From: Rhipicephalus microplus
Lineage: Eukaryota > Arthropoda > Arachnida > Ixodida > Ixodidae
DNA length: 64,000 nt
Reading direction: 5' to 3'
Assembly (NCBI RefSeq): GCF_043290135.1
Contig: NC_134709.1
Location: 107,774,145 to 107,838,144, forward strand
Shown here: positions 32,874-45,600 of the stretch, one piece after another
Position numbering within the stretch: the first letter of the stretch is position 1
How the letters are laid out: every line of letters begins with the position of its first letter
Made by a program: the position numbers and the translations under genes
The notes under the pieces: model-generated
What the model was told of the DNA's origin: nothing
The model's input: the letters and a program-made list of their open reading frames with translations, nothing else
Database searches by the model: none

Positions 32874-33262
32874 TGCCACGTTTCATTTCCCAAATTTTTT
32901 TATCGTCCCAAAACACTACACAATTCTCAGCGCAAACCGCGCGTGCAGTTTTCGAGAAGTTCCGGACTGTAATAGATCAATTCGATAAGACCACGCTTAC
33001 TCTGCGAACTGTACAGATTATTCTGGAACCTACGCCACCACCAGCGATAACGCTAGAACATCGGACGGCAAGAGTATACATGCCGACGCGTTTCGCCGCT
33101 TGTCACTATATTGATTGACGGCCGACGCTCCGTTCGCCGCTATCAGTCCAAGACTGCTACAAAAATCAGACTTTCCGTTTACCGGGCAGAGGTTCACCCA
33201 AATAAACAGATAAATTCCAACGCAAAGTCTCCTGTCTTCGGCCACGTCACGACCCCGTGACA
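32874..33262 (+). repeat. 5' LTR of Gypsy element
   Basis: 389 bp with TG...CA ends. AATAAA-type sequence (cccaaataaacag) lies near 33200. It aligns over its length with the 3' LTR. Confidence 0.9.
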
Positions 33263-33457
33263 TGTGGTGGGGGTGGTGCTTTTTTGGTGTTCCGGACGCC
33301 CCCTCCAAGCCACAACCACAGCCCAAGAGGCAAAGAAGACACAGATGTTAACCCTGAACAGCGAACAAGCCCCAGGCAGAGGGGACTACAACCAGAGTAC
33401 AGGCCCCTTCCTGAAGCAGCCAGGCAGACCCGGATCTCGACATCAACTACTGCAACC

Positions 33458-34656
33458 ATGACCACCCCCGTGCAGCCTGCACCCCTCCTGCTCCGGCAAC
33501 CCGAAGAGCCGCCAACTTTCCGCGGTTTGCCACTGGAAGATCCAGAAAGCTGGATCAAAAAGTTCAACCGCATCACCGCCTTCAATGACTGGACATACGA
33601 TGACAACCTCAGGCATGTGTATTTCCCCTTAGAAGATGCTGCTCGGACCTGGTTCGAGAATCAAGAGCAAAGCGTTACAAATGGAACGTCTTTCGCGCCA
33701 GGTTCCTCACTACTTTCGCAAGTGTGGTGCACAAGGAGAAGGCCGCAGCTCTTCTCGAAACGCGCATGCAAATGCCAAACATAAACGTGGCGCTATTCAC
33801 AGAAGATATGATTAAACTTTTCCGCCACACTGACTCAGACATGTCAGAAGAGAAGAAGGTCCGTATGCTCATGTGAGGAGTAAAGCAGGAACTCTTCGCC
33901 GGGCTGATCATAAACCCGCCAACGACGGTCGCCGAATTCATTTCAGAAGCGTCTACGATAGAGAATACGCTCGAGATGCGCACGCGGCAATATAACCGTA
34001 GCTTCTCGTCTACAATCTACGCCAGCATTCAAGCGCTTGCAACCACTGACTCGCGTGAGACGATCCGAGCAATCGTGCAAGAAGAGCTGCGAAAATTACT
34101 TTCTTCAGCGCAGCCTCACGTGCAATCTATCGCAGACGTCGTACGCCAGGAGATCCAGCAATCGCTGGGCGTTTTTCAGCCTCAAGAGCCTCAGCTGCAA
34201 GCCATGAGCTATGCTGCTGCAGCCCACCACCACGCCCCTCCTCCACGCGCACGCCAAAACACTGCCCCATCGCACTTCCGTTGCCAGACGCCACTGCCGC
34301 CGCCACCCCCACTGACGTCCTACCGTTCGCCAGCGGCCCAGCGCAGTGCGCCGTGGAAGACTGACGTCTAGCACACCCCTGACTACCGCCCGCTCTGTTA
34401 CCACTGCGGCGAGGCCGTACACACATACCGCCATCGCCAGTCTCGGCAGATGAGACTGCGTGGCTTCGCCGTCAATGCACCGCGTCCACAGCCAGAAGAA
34501 CGGCCACGTGACATCGCTGACTACCTGACAGAAACTCAGTGGACAACACAAAGCCCTTCCCATTCGCCGTCGCCCAGCAGCCCCACGTCACCGCACCACC
34601 GGCAGTACTCTGGCCCAACGCGGGGCCGGTCTCTTAGCCCGTATCCGGGAAACTAA
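33458..34656 (+). pseudogene. Gypsy gag relic
   Basis: Begins at ATG 33458 (MTTPVQPAP), just after the leader. An upstream in-frame ATG at 33257 lies inside the LTR and is unlikely. The capsid-like part has a PTFRGLPLEDPESWIKKF segment near 33510 and an AARTWFENQ segment near 33650. A frameshift follows near 33710, and stops occur near 33876 and 34370. A Pro-rich stretch near 34230-34320 precedes the zinc knuckle at about 34400, which reads C-x2-C-x4-H-x4-R with the last cysteine lost. Gag would package the RNA into particles. Confidence 0.8.
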
Positions 34657-34799
34657 GGGCACCAATCGATGGAGGTGCGGTTGCTGTGCGACGAACTACC
34701 AAAGATCCTCCGACGACGACGCCGACGCGACGGAGCTTTTTGAACACAACCCCGACGGAGCTTTCTGAACACAACGCCAACCAGGAAAAGCCCTTACGG

Positions 34800-37700
34800 T
34801 GAAACCTCACTTACCGAAGGTGACCTGATGACGCAACATGGTAGCAGCGGAACAAGCCGACGGATCATTGACCCGACGCCACGCCCTAACTGTAATGCGA
34901 GACGGCGAACTAGCGACCTCGACTTTCTTATCGACGGCCACAGTGTGACCGCTCTCGTCGATAGTGGAGCAGACTACTCCGTCATCAGTGGGTCGTTCGC
35001 CGCGTAGTTGAAGAAAGTTAGGACAGCTTGGGAAGGCCCTGAAATCCGTACAGCCAGAGGTGATCTCGTAACGCCTGCAGGAATCTGCACAGCGAGAGTC
35101 ACCATTAACGGCCGTATTTATCCTACAGACTTCGTAGTCCCACAGCGTTGCCCGAGAGATGTCATCCTTAGCATAGACTTCTTATGCCTCCATGGTGCTG
35201 TCATCAACCTAAAGACAAAGTTGATAATTTTATCCACAAAAGAAGCACTACCGCCACGCACGCCGTCAGGAAATCATGCCTTGAATGTGCTGGAAGAACA
35301 ACTCACCATTCCGCCTCACTCAAGCGTCATTATTTCAGTCGGCCCTCCTAAATCACCTGACTTGGAAGGCATCGCTGAAGGCAGTCAGCATCTGTTGGTC
35401 ACTCGAAATATTTGCGTCGCAACAGGAATCGCAAAGCGGCGGGAAGGCAAAGCAACGGTTATGCTCACGAATTTCAGCAATGAGAACAAACATGTGAACT
35501 AAAGAACAACGCTCGCATACATCGAAGAAATTGTCGAAGCCACCAGTGCTTTCACCCTCGCCGATTCTGCGGGACCTGCTCAGAGGAACCAAGCCCCTCC
35601 CATAGCTTTTGACGTCAATCCCAGACTTCTGAACGATAAGCAAGAACAGCTCAAGGCCCTGCTCCTGCATGCGAAGATTGCTTTTCGTCCTCATCGAAAA
35701 TTCGGCAGACCCCAATCACGAAACATCGCATCATAACTGAAGAAAATGCCAGACCACTCCGTCAGAGTCCATACAGGGTTTCGACGCGAGAACATGAGGC
35801 CATGAAGAGACAAGTTGATGAAATGCAGCGGGATGACATTATCCAGCCGTCCAAGAGTCCGTGGGCATTCCCCGTGGTGTTAGTGAAGAAAAAGGATGGC
35901 AACCTACGTTTCTGCGTCGATTATCGCCGCCTGAACAAAATCACAAGAAAGGACGTGTATCCTCTCCCACGAATAGACGACGCCCTTGATCGGCTCCATA
36001 ACGCCCAGTACTTCTCGTCAATGGACCTCAAGACTGGCTATTGGCAAATCGAAGTCAACGAAAGAGACAGAGATAAGATGGCGTTTATAACACCGGACGG
36101 CCTCTTCGAGTTTAAGGTGATGCCCTTCGGCCTTTGCTCAGCGCCTGCAACTTTTCAACGCGTTTTGGATACAGTACTGGCAGGATTGAAGTGGCACACT
36201 TGCCTTGTGTACTTGGACGACGTCGTCGTGTTTTCCTCGAGATTCGACGAGCATCTTCGGCGCCTTGAAGCTGTACTTGAAGCCATCAAGACGTCCGGAC
36301 TCACACTGAAGCCAGAAAAGTGCAGATTTGCGTATGAGGAGCTCTTGTTTCTGGGGCACGTTATCAGCAAGTCTGGAGTTCGTCCCGCTCCACGGAAAAC
36401 AGCCGCCATCGCCGATTTCCCGCCGCCCACTGACAAGAAGGCCGTGCGCCGATTTCTGGGCCTGTGCGCCTATTATAGGCGGTTCGTGAAAAACTTCGCC
36501 CGCATCGCCGATCCTCTCACTAACCTTACCAAGGCCGACTCGTAGTTCAAGTGGGAAACGCCACAGGAACACGCTTTCCAGGAGCTTAAACATCGCCTCC
36601 AGACGCCCCCGTTACTTGCCCATTTTGACGAATTCGCCGAGACAGAAATACGTACTGACGCAAGCCGCGCAGGTCTTGGCGCCGTTCTTGTGCAGAGGGC
36701 TGACGGACTTGAAAAGGTTATTAGTTACGCCAGCCGATCGCTATCCAAAGCAGAAGCAAATTATTCGACAACAGAAAAGGAGTGCCTCGCCATCATCTGG
36801 GCTACATCGAAATTTCGCCCCTACCTCTACGGCAGGCCCTTCAAAGTTGTGAGTGACCACCACGCCTTGTGTTGGCTAGCCACCTTGAAGGACCCTTCAG
36901 GTCGCCTCGCACGATGGAGCCTGCGACTTCAAGAATATGACATTACTGTCATTTACAAGTCCGGCAAAAAACACTCCGACGCTGACTGTCTCTCTCGTGC
37001 GCCTGTCGACCAACCGCTACCCGACGACTCGGATGACGACTACTTCTTGGGAACGATAACTACCGACGACTTCGCTGAACGACAGCGGGCCGACCCGGAA
37101 CTTAAAGCCCTAATAGAATACCTCGAAAACAGGACCGCCGAAGTCCCGAAGGTATTCAAGCGCGCACTTGCATCGTTCTTTCTACGAAACGGTCTTCTAC
37201 AAAAGAAAAACTTTTCACCGCTCGAGCTAAGTACCTCCTTGTGGTGCCTTCAGCTCTGCGACCAGAACTCCTGCAGGCCCTGCACGACGATCCGACGGCA
37301 GGGCACCTTGGTGTTTCCCGCACGCTCGCGAGGATACAAGAAAGGTACTACTGGCCACGTCTTACCACCGACGTCACTCGTTATGTGAGGACATGCCGGG
37401 ACTGTCAGCGACACAAGACACCGCCGACAAGGCCAGCGGGACTTCTGCAGCCAATTGATCCACCTTGCCGACCTTTCCAGCAGATTGGTATGGACCTACT
37501 GGGGCCGTTCCCGACGTCGGCTTTCGGAAACAAGTGGATCGTGGTAGCTACCGACTACCTCACCCGCTTCGCCGAGACAAAAGCCCTGCCAAAAGGCAGT
37601 GCATACGAGGTAGTTAAGTTTTTCGTCGAAAATATCGTCCTACGTCACGGCGCCCCGCAGGTCCTTATCACCGACAGAGGAACGGCATTCACTGCCGACT

Positions 37701-38329
37701 TAACTCAAGCGATCTTGGCATACAGCCAAACAAACCACCGCCGGACGACAGCGTACCACCCACAGACCAACGGCCTCACCGAGCGGCTTAACAAGACGAT
37801 CGCCGACATGCTGTCAATGTACGTCGATGTCGAACACAAGACGTGGGACACCATTCTTCCGTATGTGACCTTCGCATACAACACGGCGGTGCAGGAGATG
37901 ACGCAGATATCTCCATACAAATTGGTCTACGGAAGGGGCCCGGCAACGACGCTCGATGCCATGTTACCCAACGTCACCGACGAAGAAAACCTCCATGTGA
38001 GCGAGTACCTTCAACGCGCCGAAGAAGCCCGACAACTTGCGCGTCTTCGTATCAAGAATCAACAGACGACCGACAGCCACCGTTACAACCTTCGACGACG
38101 CTTCGTGGAATACCAGCCCGGCGAACGTGTTTGGGTGTGGACGCCGATACGCCGACGTGAACTAAGTGAAAAGCTTCTGCGACGGTACTTTGGACCGTAC
38201 AAGGTGGTTCGACGTCTCGGCCCACTTGATTACGAGGTTGTCCCCGACGGCATCACGAACTCTCAACGACGCCGATCGCGACCTGAAGTCGTCCATGTCG
38301 CGTGCCTCAAGCCGTTTCATGCACGTTAA
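34800..38329 (+). pseudogene. Gypsy pol relic (PR, RT, RNase H, integrase)
   Basis: Protease: LVDSGAD near 34955, followed by a stop at 35005. The frame then runs to a stop at 35500, with a frameshift near 35705. RT: VKKKDG near 35890, FCVDYRRLN near 35915, YLDD at 36210-36221, and FLGLCAYYRRFVKNF near 36455. A single TAG stop lies at 36543. RNase H: RTDAS near 36652, EKECLAI near 36776, SDHHALCW near 36852. A frameshift follows near 37230. Integrase (open from 37241 to 38329): H-x7-H...C-x2-C zinc module near 37275-37410, Asp in GMDLLGPF near 37490, Asp in ITDRGTAF near 37668, Glu in NGLTERLNK near 37775, and a GPY module near 38190. All domains are recognisable, but the frame is broken at least four times. 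Confidence 0.9.
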
Positions 38330-38456
38330 CAAACTGACACAGTGTTTTTTTTGTATTATTCTTATATTGTAATTTATTCATTGTACTTTCTTGCATTATT
38401 GTACCTTCATCTTTAGTTAAAGCATCGGGACGATGCCTTTTTTCAAAGGGGGGTAA

Positions 38457-38863
38457 TGCCACGTTCCATTTCACAAGTTTTTGTTATCGTTCCGAAACAC
38501 CACACGATTCTCGGCGCAAACCGCGCCTGCAGGTTTCGAGAAGGTTCCGGACTGTAGTAGATCATTTCGACAAGATCACGCCCACTGTGCGAACGATACA
38601 GATTGTTCTGGAGCCTACGCCACCGCCAGCGATAACGCTAGAACATTCGACGGCAAGGGTATGAATGCCGACGCGCTTCGCCGCTTGTCAGTTGTTGATC
38701 GAAGGCCGACGCTGCGTTCGCCGCTATCAGTCCGAGACTGCTATCTGTGCAAGACTGCTGCTGTAATTAGACTTTCCCTTTACCGGGCACAGGTTCGCCC
38801 AAATACACAGTTAAATCCCAACACGAAGTTTTCTGTCTTTGGCCACGTCACGACCCCGTGACA
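38457..38863 (+). repeat. 3' LTR of Gypsy element
   Basis: 407 bp. It matches the 5' LTR with many substitutions and a local gain near 38740-38760 (a gcaagactgctg-type duplication). A purine-rich tract (aaaggggggtaa, 38445-38456) directly precedes it and fits a polypurine tract. Confidence 0.9.
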
Positions 38864-38929
38864 ATATAACAAATGTATCGTTCAATACCCTTGCAGTGAG
38901 TTATGGCGACGCGGGGTCACAAAATGAAT

Positions 38930-39158
38930 ACGATAGCGTTAATTTATGGTCACTGTTCTTATTACAACGAAAGCTGTTATGAGATCAGAACTTGGGTCTC
39001 GTTCAGCGCCATAGTTGTCCCGCGCCGCCGCAACCACCGTTGTCCGTAACCACATCGCGCGAAATGAAAAAAACCTAGTACCAATGACACAGTGGGGCTC
39101 AAACACGGGTTTGCTGAATGCCAGCCCAGTATTATGCCACTGAGCTAGACCGGTGCTT
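38930..39158 (-). mobile_element. tRNA-derived SINE, not Ruka
   Basis: The minus strand carries a tRNA-like head with an A box tagctcagtgg (39137-39147) and a B-box-like tgtttgagccc (about 39094-39106), 30-odd bp apart. A non-Ruka body runs to about 38930. Sequence upstream on the minus strand (39160-39500) also looks repetitive and may be part of the same unit. It interrupts the CR1/Jockey-like LINE. Confidence 0.55.
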
Positions 39159-39599
39159 CGAACTTGTTGGCAAACTTGCCTTAGGTAGGTTTGATGTCGG
39201 GGAAGCGATCGCATTACTAGGACTTAGAAAGCGTTTTAAAGCTGTGAAGGAACAACCAATCATCGCACAATGCGAATAGCGTAACGAGTGGGTCGTCTAA
39301 TGCTCGAACCAATTACAAAGGCGTGTTTTTGTACACCTAATAACTCTGGCGCACACGCACTTCAGGCACAATTCCTCATCGTCTTTAGCCACTGCATGAA
39401 CAATTGGCACAAAATTCCTCACAAAAATTTAAGTGTATATCATACGCTTCTCAGAAGAAGGACAAAAAATAGCATTGCGAATGCTGGCCTAGTACTCTAA
39501 AGCTTTTACGATAATGCCGTAGTGGGCATCAAGCAAGTGTGCTTGCAGCAACTAATAAGTGTTTAGGAGAGGCTCAGAAAGGCCGCTCCTCTAGCTATC

Positions 39600-41580
39600 G
39601 CTGTGACTGTGCTGCGTCTCCCACGCAGGCCTGGCGTTTTTTAGCGCGTTCAAAAACCTTTTGGGTTAATTTTAAGCATTCTTAGAAGCTTTTTACTAAA
39701 TAACCGCAATTTGCGACACTTTAAAGCTGAAGTGTGCGTAGAAGCAGTTGTTTTGTACAATAACCAATCAGACGCTTCATGAAAAAGTTTTGGCCTTAGA
39801 AGTAAACCTTTTTTTTGGTTAAGTCGGTTCATGTACCCATTTTACCAGGGTACTTTACTGTTGGAGAATATAAGACGAATATGAACGCAAAACTTTGCTA
39901 TTTTTAAAACAGTAGATTTGAAGATATTCCTATTTGTCTACACTGAGCGCTGGAATACACCAGATAAAAAATCATGAAGGAATAATTAAGGTTCTTCAAT
40001 GATAGCACCGTAGTTAGCTTCCTCATAATCTGGGACAGTTCTGAACCGTCTGCGTGTTTTCGAATTCAATATGGTTATACTTGAAGTCAGAACGTCGTTG
40101 TCATGAACACTTGGAAAGTAGATCGTCAAAGAAACAGAGTCACTAACTGACATCAGAAGCAGGTCTAAAAGGAGTGATTAACTTATTGTACCGCGTCTGG
40201 TTGAAGCTCCTAACTGCGATAAAGTGAAACAGCGCAAAAAGAGAAAATGCAATTGGACTCGGTTGATGATGGGTCTGAAAACGGGGACATGGCAGACCAG
40301 ACAATGTTGAAGAAGTTAGAATCACTGATAAGTAGTAATAAAGCGCCAGGATGTTTTACACCAATTTGGTTCAAATAATCGTTAAGGTTTTCGCTGAATA
40401 ATGTGCTGGTGGATGGGGAGCGGTTCCAAACACCAATAATTATCTTCTTAAAGTTTGTTGTGAAATGACGAATAACAAATAACGGGAACAGAGAAATTGT
40501 TAAGATCTTTAGCAACTCCAATTGTTACGCTGCCACCAATAGAGTGAGTGCGATTGTTGTGATATATTTGATAGCTTTTATTGCAGTATAACAGTCCAGC
40601 ATAATACATATTGGCAGATAACCACATTTTAGTGATGGATATGATGTCAGCGTTCAAATCATCGTTAGGCTGCAAATTTCATTGCTAGGCTACGTTTATT
40701 AGTAAACAGCACTGCTAGTTGATCATGCAATTACTCTTCCAGCCGCAACCCCTCTCACTTCCCTGTCGCCTTTTTCTCTGCGTCACTCATCTCAGTCGAA
40801 GGAAAAGAGCAAACTGTCCACTTTAGTGGCTATTATACAGGCCTCTTTCATGAACGGAATCATCGTCTGCATCAAAATAGCAACATTTCCTTCTCGCAAT
40901 TGCTGTTTTTAAACGACAATTGACACGAAACATGAAGGTTCTTGCCAAACTCGTTCAGCTTTTTTTTTAACGCATCATGTCGCAGGGCAGAAATCTTTAC
41001 TTGTTGGCACAGCACTTCTTTCAAACTCTAGATGTTTCTGAAGAATTTGTTCGTCTTTGTTTTCTAGGCGGCAAACTTGACAATCAAGGGGGGGGGGGGT
41101 TCGAGTACAAGAACTACGGATCCTGCGAGCTCTTGCAATGTTGTCACTATAGTTACGTCGAGATTTAACGAGTTATTTATGAATTCTAAAACTTTTTTCT
41201 CAGACTGCGTCACGGCCTCTGCGGCATTGTCATGTATTCCATAAAACACTAGGTTATCGTGGCGGAAGCAGTCTTCCGCATCTTCACGACCTACACGAAA
41301 ATCGCCTAAAGCTTTGACAAATTCTTAATTGCTTCGCGTAATTCACTTACTTCCCTTTGCCAGTGAGAATTGTCGGCCGTTTGGTTTTCAACTTTCGCAA
41401 AGCTTTCAGAAATGCCATACATAGCAGTAGCAACTGTTTTATGTTGAGCTTTATTAGCAATGATTATGTGTGAAATATTTTTTGCAGATCTCCTATTTTA
41501 TTGGTTCTCTGGTTCGGATCCCTAATACTTCTTAAGTTTTCATTTAAAGCTTCTGGTTGTTCTTAATAAGGACTAGGGTT
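39600..41580 (-). mobile_element. CR1/Jockey-like LINE, ORF1 and endonuclease half
   Basis: The minus strand shows, in order: a coiled-coil ORF1 with LVFYGIHDNAAE near 41250 and LEFINNSLNLD near 41170; the endonuclease start with NADIISITKMWLSAN near 40650; NRTHSIGGSV near 40540; FKKIIIGVWNRSPS near 40440; a DSNF-type catalytic segment near 40320 (normally GDFN); and the linker LKCRKLRLFSKKLLRML near 39720. Frames shift repeatedly. The RT half follows at 32873-32118 after the SINE and Gypsy insertions, making one dispersed copy. Confidence 0.65.
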
Positions 41581-42134
41581 ACATTTCACATTTCCTTACA
41601 ACATCAGCAATAACGAAGAGAATGGTTCAGCAATGGCTGCTGGTCTTGAAAGCACGGGGACGAAGACATTATATGGCTTAAAACTAGAGTATTCAATATT
41701 GTAACGAACACCAACCTGCACAAAAAGTGGAAAAGTGCGTAAACCCTCCTTTCCCTACATGCTTCCAAGCCCACTGACGAGCGACTTAGAACAACTGAGA
41801 TTTGTGTGTCCCGACACAGGCATGGTTGATAATGTTGCGGCTGCGCGCTGGCATTCAAGTCTCAAGCGCAGCGAAATGCACGCATGAGAATAGTGCGAGC
41901 TAGAAGCTAGTCGAAAAGGTGAATCCAGAGCAGGCAGGCAAGGCAACATAGTAGCCGAAACTTGCTTGCCGAGCGATTCGTCGAAGTCACACGCCAACGG
42001 GTTGATGCAAAATTCCAACTGAACCACACGCATGGCGGTGTTCAAGGCAAAAAACAGGAAGCCGAAAATCTGCACGAAGAGTGGGAAAGTTTCTACATGC
42101 TAAGCTAACTCAAAGGCTGAACGGTAACAAACGC
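41581..42134. other. No gene seen
   Basis: Intervening sequence with two antisense-looking frames on the minus strand (41604-41858, 41755-42075). I recognise no domain in either. Confidence 0.5.
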
Positions 42135-42539
42135 CAGTGAATGAGTATCAACTTTATTTGTCAAGGATTGTGGGGGCAAGGGGAGGTTCAGCAGGATAAG
42201 TACGCTGCCAGGCCGTGCTTCTCGTTGGTATGATAAGCTCTTGCCAATGCCCATGCTTCGACGTGTTCGTCTGTGCTGCAGAGTAGCGCCTACCGGTGCT
42301 TTTCGGAGAGCGGTGCCGAGATGAGGTCGGTCAATGGCAGGTTCCCAGGCAAGCCCAGAGAATGTGGTTGAGCGAGGAAACATCTCCACGCGCACAGCAG
42401 CGTGAATCTTTAACGCGTGTGTGGATGTAGGCGTACACAATCGGGGACGGAAAGTTGTGGGTCTGTAGTCGGCGCCAAGTGATCTGCCACTTCTTGGCAA
42501 GGCTATCGTGAGGAGGTGGGCAGTTGTACCGTAAACCTT

Positions 42540-43815
42540 TGCTTCCTTTAAGTCAACGCCTAGTTTGGGATTGGCGGAGCCATAATAAAACTTGCGAGGC
42601 GCGAAGGGAGCATCAGTAGGCAGGTGTTAGAGGTACTTGGTAGCCAGGTATTCCATGAGCGTGGAAGTGTCGCCGGGAAAGGCCCAAATCACGCGCTGCA
42701 CTTGCTGCCGGGTGAGACACTACGCAGACACAGGGTTAAGGAGATGTCGCAGGCGATGTCATGAATACTTACAGTCCAGCTGACTGTAAAGTCCCGAGCA
42801 CAGCGTTTCTCATTGCTGGTGAGCAACGGTGGTGGTGTGCGTTCCGATTTTCCAGTCGAGGTATGCGATTCGGCGTCGAAGACGACGGTTGTATCGCTGC
42901 TTCTTAAAGCGGCTGGTGAGGCTTGCATCAGCAGCCTGCAAGTAAATAGGGTGAAAGTCAGTCGTCGAGTGGTTTGTCATAGCGGTGATCGAGGCCGTGG
43001 TACCGTTGAGGTCGGCCAGTAGCTGATCAGTCCACTGCGTAAGGTCGTCGATGTCGAGAGTGGCAGAGTTTTGGCGGCACGCGCGAAGGGCGTCTCAGTC
43101 TGTATGAAAAATAGCGTGTGGACCTGGCTTGCACAATGATGCGAGGACTTGCATGGTAGGTATATGGTGGTCACTTCCAAAGGACTGGTGTGGGTTGAAC
43201 CATCTTTCCTCGCGCACGAAATGGCAGTAGCTGAGATCTGGGTTGGTGTCGCGACACATGGTGTTGCCGACGCACGTAGCTTGCGTTGGATCAGTGAGCA
43301 TTGTGAGGCGAAGGTCATAGCCGAAGCCTCATTCCCGGGCCATCGGTCTTGGCCTAACCCCATTTCGGATGTTTGACGTTAAAGTCTCTGAGCACTAGAA
43401 AAAAGGATTTAGCACTTTTACTGCCGTGGCGCGTAGTAGGCCTAGTTGAGATGAATATTTGGTAACGTGGGGAGGTTTGTAGACTTTCAGCATAGAGATT
43501 GAATGGTCTTCACGTTTCTGAGGTAGATTCTCAACAAAAACGTGGATGACCACAGGACAAGGTAACTCGAGGTGGCTGATCCTGAGTGAACGCCGAGTAA
43601 GGATAGACGTGAAGGTTTTGGGGGACGGCATGAGGATCCTCTTGAACTTGGGCAACGTAGCTTGGCAGGGAAACGACCATGTTAGTTTGCTGGGGCATGA
43701 GGACGTCAGGGGGATATGAAAGGTTAAGTCATGATAGGTGTAAGAAAATGCGGCTGTGCTTGAGGCAGTAACTACGGTAGTTTCACTGCCAAATGCAATA
43801 GACTTGTCCGCCATG
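42540..43815 (-). pseudogene. ORF2 endonuclease relic of I-like LINE
   Basis: ORF2 begins near 43815. The endonuclease region shows DRWPGNEASA near 43330, a CVGNTMCRDTNPDLSYC segment near 43260 and the catalytic GSDHHI near 43165. The pre-RT linker follows with TRQQVQRVIW near 42710 and KFYYGSANPKLGVDL near 42590. Frameshifts separate these blocks. The RT is absent from this copy. Confidence 0.6.
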
Positions 43816-44099
43816 TTACAATAGACCGGTCACCCATGATTACCATTAGCATAAATTTCCTCGGCTTGCGATTGCGAGGGCAGGGTATCAGAGGCGGCGT
43901 GTGAAGCACGCGTATGAAGTGGTGGCTTTGCTTGGACGCTCTCGAGCATGAAAGCGTGTAGGGTGTCGACTGTCTCCTGATGTTAGTAAAGAGACGTTGT
44001 TGAGAGGAAGGCAGCAACGTTCGTGTGTGAGGAGTTGAGAGCCTCGTGCTGCGTCGTTGTAAAAGCTGGTCAACCGAGTTGAAGCTGCTATCTAGCTGC

Positions 44100-45440
44100 T
44101 TCTCGATTCCACTTGGGCCGTTTTGATGGCTAGAGGTGTAGTGACTAAAGACTTAAGTGGCGTGTTGCGCCTTTTGTGCTCACCGACGCACCCGTCGGAG
44201 GGTTCAGTGTCTATGTCCGATGCCGAAGGTGCAGAAGAGCTGTCGAGGACTGCCCCAAGCTTCTGTCTGAGCATGCGCAGCTGGGCTTGCAGACTTGATT
44301 TCGGCCGTCTGTGCCTCTAGCAGAGTACATTGACTGGCAAGTTCCTGCCGCAGAGAGGCGTTTTCCTGTTGCAGTGTGGTGACCTGCAGCGAAGGGAGCG
44401 CCGGTCGGGCAGTGCCAGACGACTGTTCTGTGTGTGTGGGCAGAGTGGCGTCTTTGGCCACCACCACGGGGAGGGATGGGAAAGCTACAGTTGTCTTACC
44501 GGGAAGGAGGGGCATTGCGGGGCCGGTGCAGGCCCGAACGCCACTGCATTTTCAGGAGTGTGTGCAGCCTCTTAGAGTTGCTGGGGCGACGAAAAGTTAG
44601 CCAGTAGCAGGGTCTCACAGCGTTGCGGCCTATGTTCATAGAGATGCTTGCATTTGGAGCTGTGCGTCAAGTTATTCCTGTTACGATGCAGCGAGGTGTG
44701 CAGGTGGGAGTGAGTTCTAGGGGACCGAGGGATATGTCATGCTGCAACGGTAGCACCTCTCCTGTCGTGGCTTGTCGCATATGTAGGTTCGGTGGCCGGT
44801 CGAGCGGCAATTGAAACAAGCTTCCACCATGTTGTGGAAAGCAAGGAGGCGAAGCTGGACACTATAGTAAAAAATCTATCCCGGTACCTTGGGTTTGGTT
44901 GCGCGACAAGAATGTGGGAAGTTTTATCTATTCAACAGCCTTCCACAATAGTAAGAGTAGGATTACTAGCCTGTAGATTGGTGAAAATAGCTTCATTCGT
45001 TAAGTTGTTGAACGCATGGTGTGCAATGCCTCGCAGGGCGTCGTCCGGTAGCGAAGCACTAAGGTGCACAGTCACGGTAGTACCGGGCACCATGAGAGAC
45101 GTGATGCGGAAGTAGGCTTGGCTTCGAGCCGAGCCTGCGGCGTTGGGCGTGAAAGTTTTGTTGACTAAGTCGATTCGCACAGTGTCACAAGAAGCGGTTA
45201 GGAAATTTTGATAGTTCACTGCTTGCAGCAAACTGGAATATAAGTGTTGAAGCATATCCATGCTGAAGCCTATTAAGGTCAACAGAAGTTTTAGGACGAC
45301 AAACGACGTGGATAAAAGCGGTGGTAATCGGCCTGGATGTTGCCGACCGGGAAACAAGAAATCAGAGTGCGAAAGCGAGGTCCTGAGGGCGATGCACTGG
45401 TTTGCTTCGATGGCGACGAAGGTACTGAAGGGGCTGCTGA
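44100..45440 (-). pseudogene. ORF1 relic of I-like LINE
   Basis: Starts near 45440 (MSAAPSVPSSPSK), Ser/Pro-rich. The RNA-binding region follows after a frameshift: a SQAYFRITSLMVPGTTVTVHL segment near 45110 and a DDALRGIAHHAFNN segment near 45030. A zinc knuckle C-x2-C-x4-H-x4-C lies at about 44820-44779, with a second C-x2-C just downstream. A Gln/Leu-rich C-terminal helix (LQQENASLRQELASQ near 44380) follows. Several frame breaks. A 315-codon frame (45879-44932) partly overlaps this but reads through the 5' region in its first half. Confidence 0.65.
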
Positions 45441-45600
45441 CATGTTCGTAAGTGTAGTTTTCGCGGCAGCGGTACGGCGCAATGCCCCAAGGCATTGCTC
45501 TTAAAAGCGAAGGCCTGGCAACTGGTGTGAACCGTATGAGAGCTCTTCGGGAGGCACTTCCCGTTCGTCGCCAACGTACTCCATGGTAACGGGCAGCCAG

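Larger units (their letters stand above)
32874..38863 (+). mobile_element. Two-LTR Ty3/Gypsy retrotransposon, decayed
   Basis: About 6.0 kb. LTRs lie at 32874-33262 and 38457-38863, both starting TGCCACG and ending CCGTGACA. Between them are gag with a damaged zinc knuckle, then pol with protease, RT, RNase H and integrase. The four bases outside the LTRs are atac and atat, a possible diverged target duplication. LTRs differ at many positions and the ORFs have several stops and frameshifts, so the copy is old and inactive. It is inserted in a minus-strand LINE. No env-like ORF is present between integrase and the 3' LTR. Confidence 0.92.
42135..45600 (-). mobile_element. I-like LINE with internal RT deletion
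   Basis: A minus-strand element with a 5' region (about 45600-45480), ORF1 (about 45440-44100), the endonuclease part of ORF2 (43815-43080), a pre-RT segment (to about 42540), then directly the ORF2 C-terminus with HILW near 42350. A 3' UTR with AATAAA near 42150 follows. The RT core and any RNase H are missing: the reading passes from the VDLKEAKVY segment (about 42560) to the C-terminal region. The copy has lost roughly the middle of ORF2 and could not move itself. Confidence 0.7.

Noticed and set aside
33257..33457. Gag start at the upstream ATG 33257
   Set aside because: It lies at the very end of the LTR. The ATG at 33458 begins the conserved gag-like sequence.
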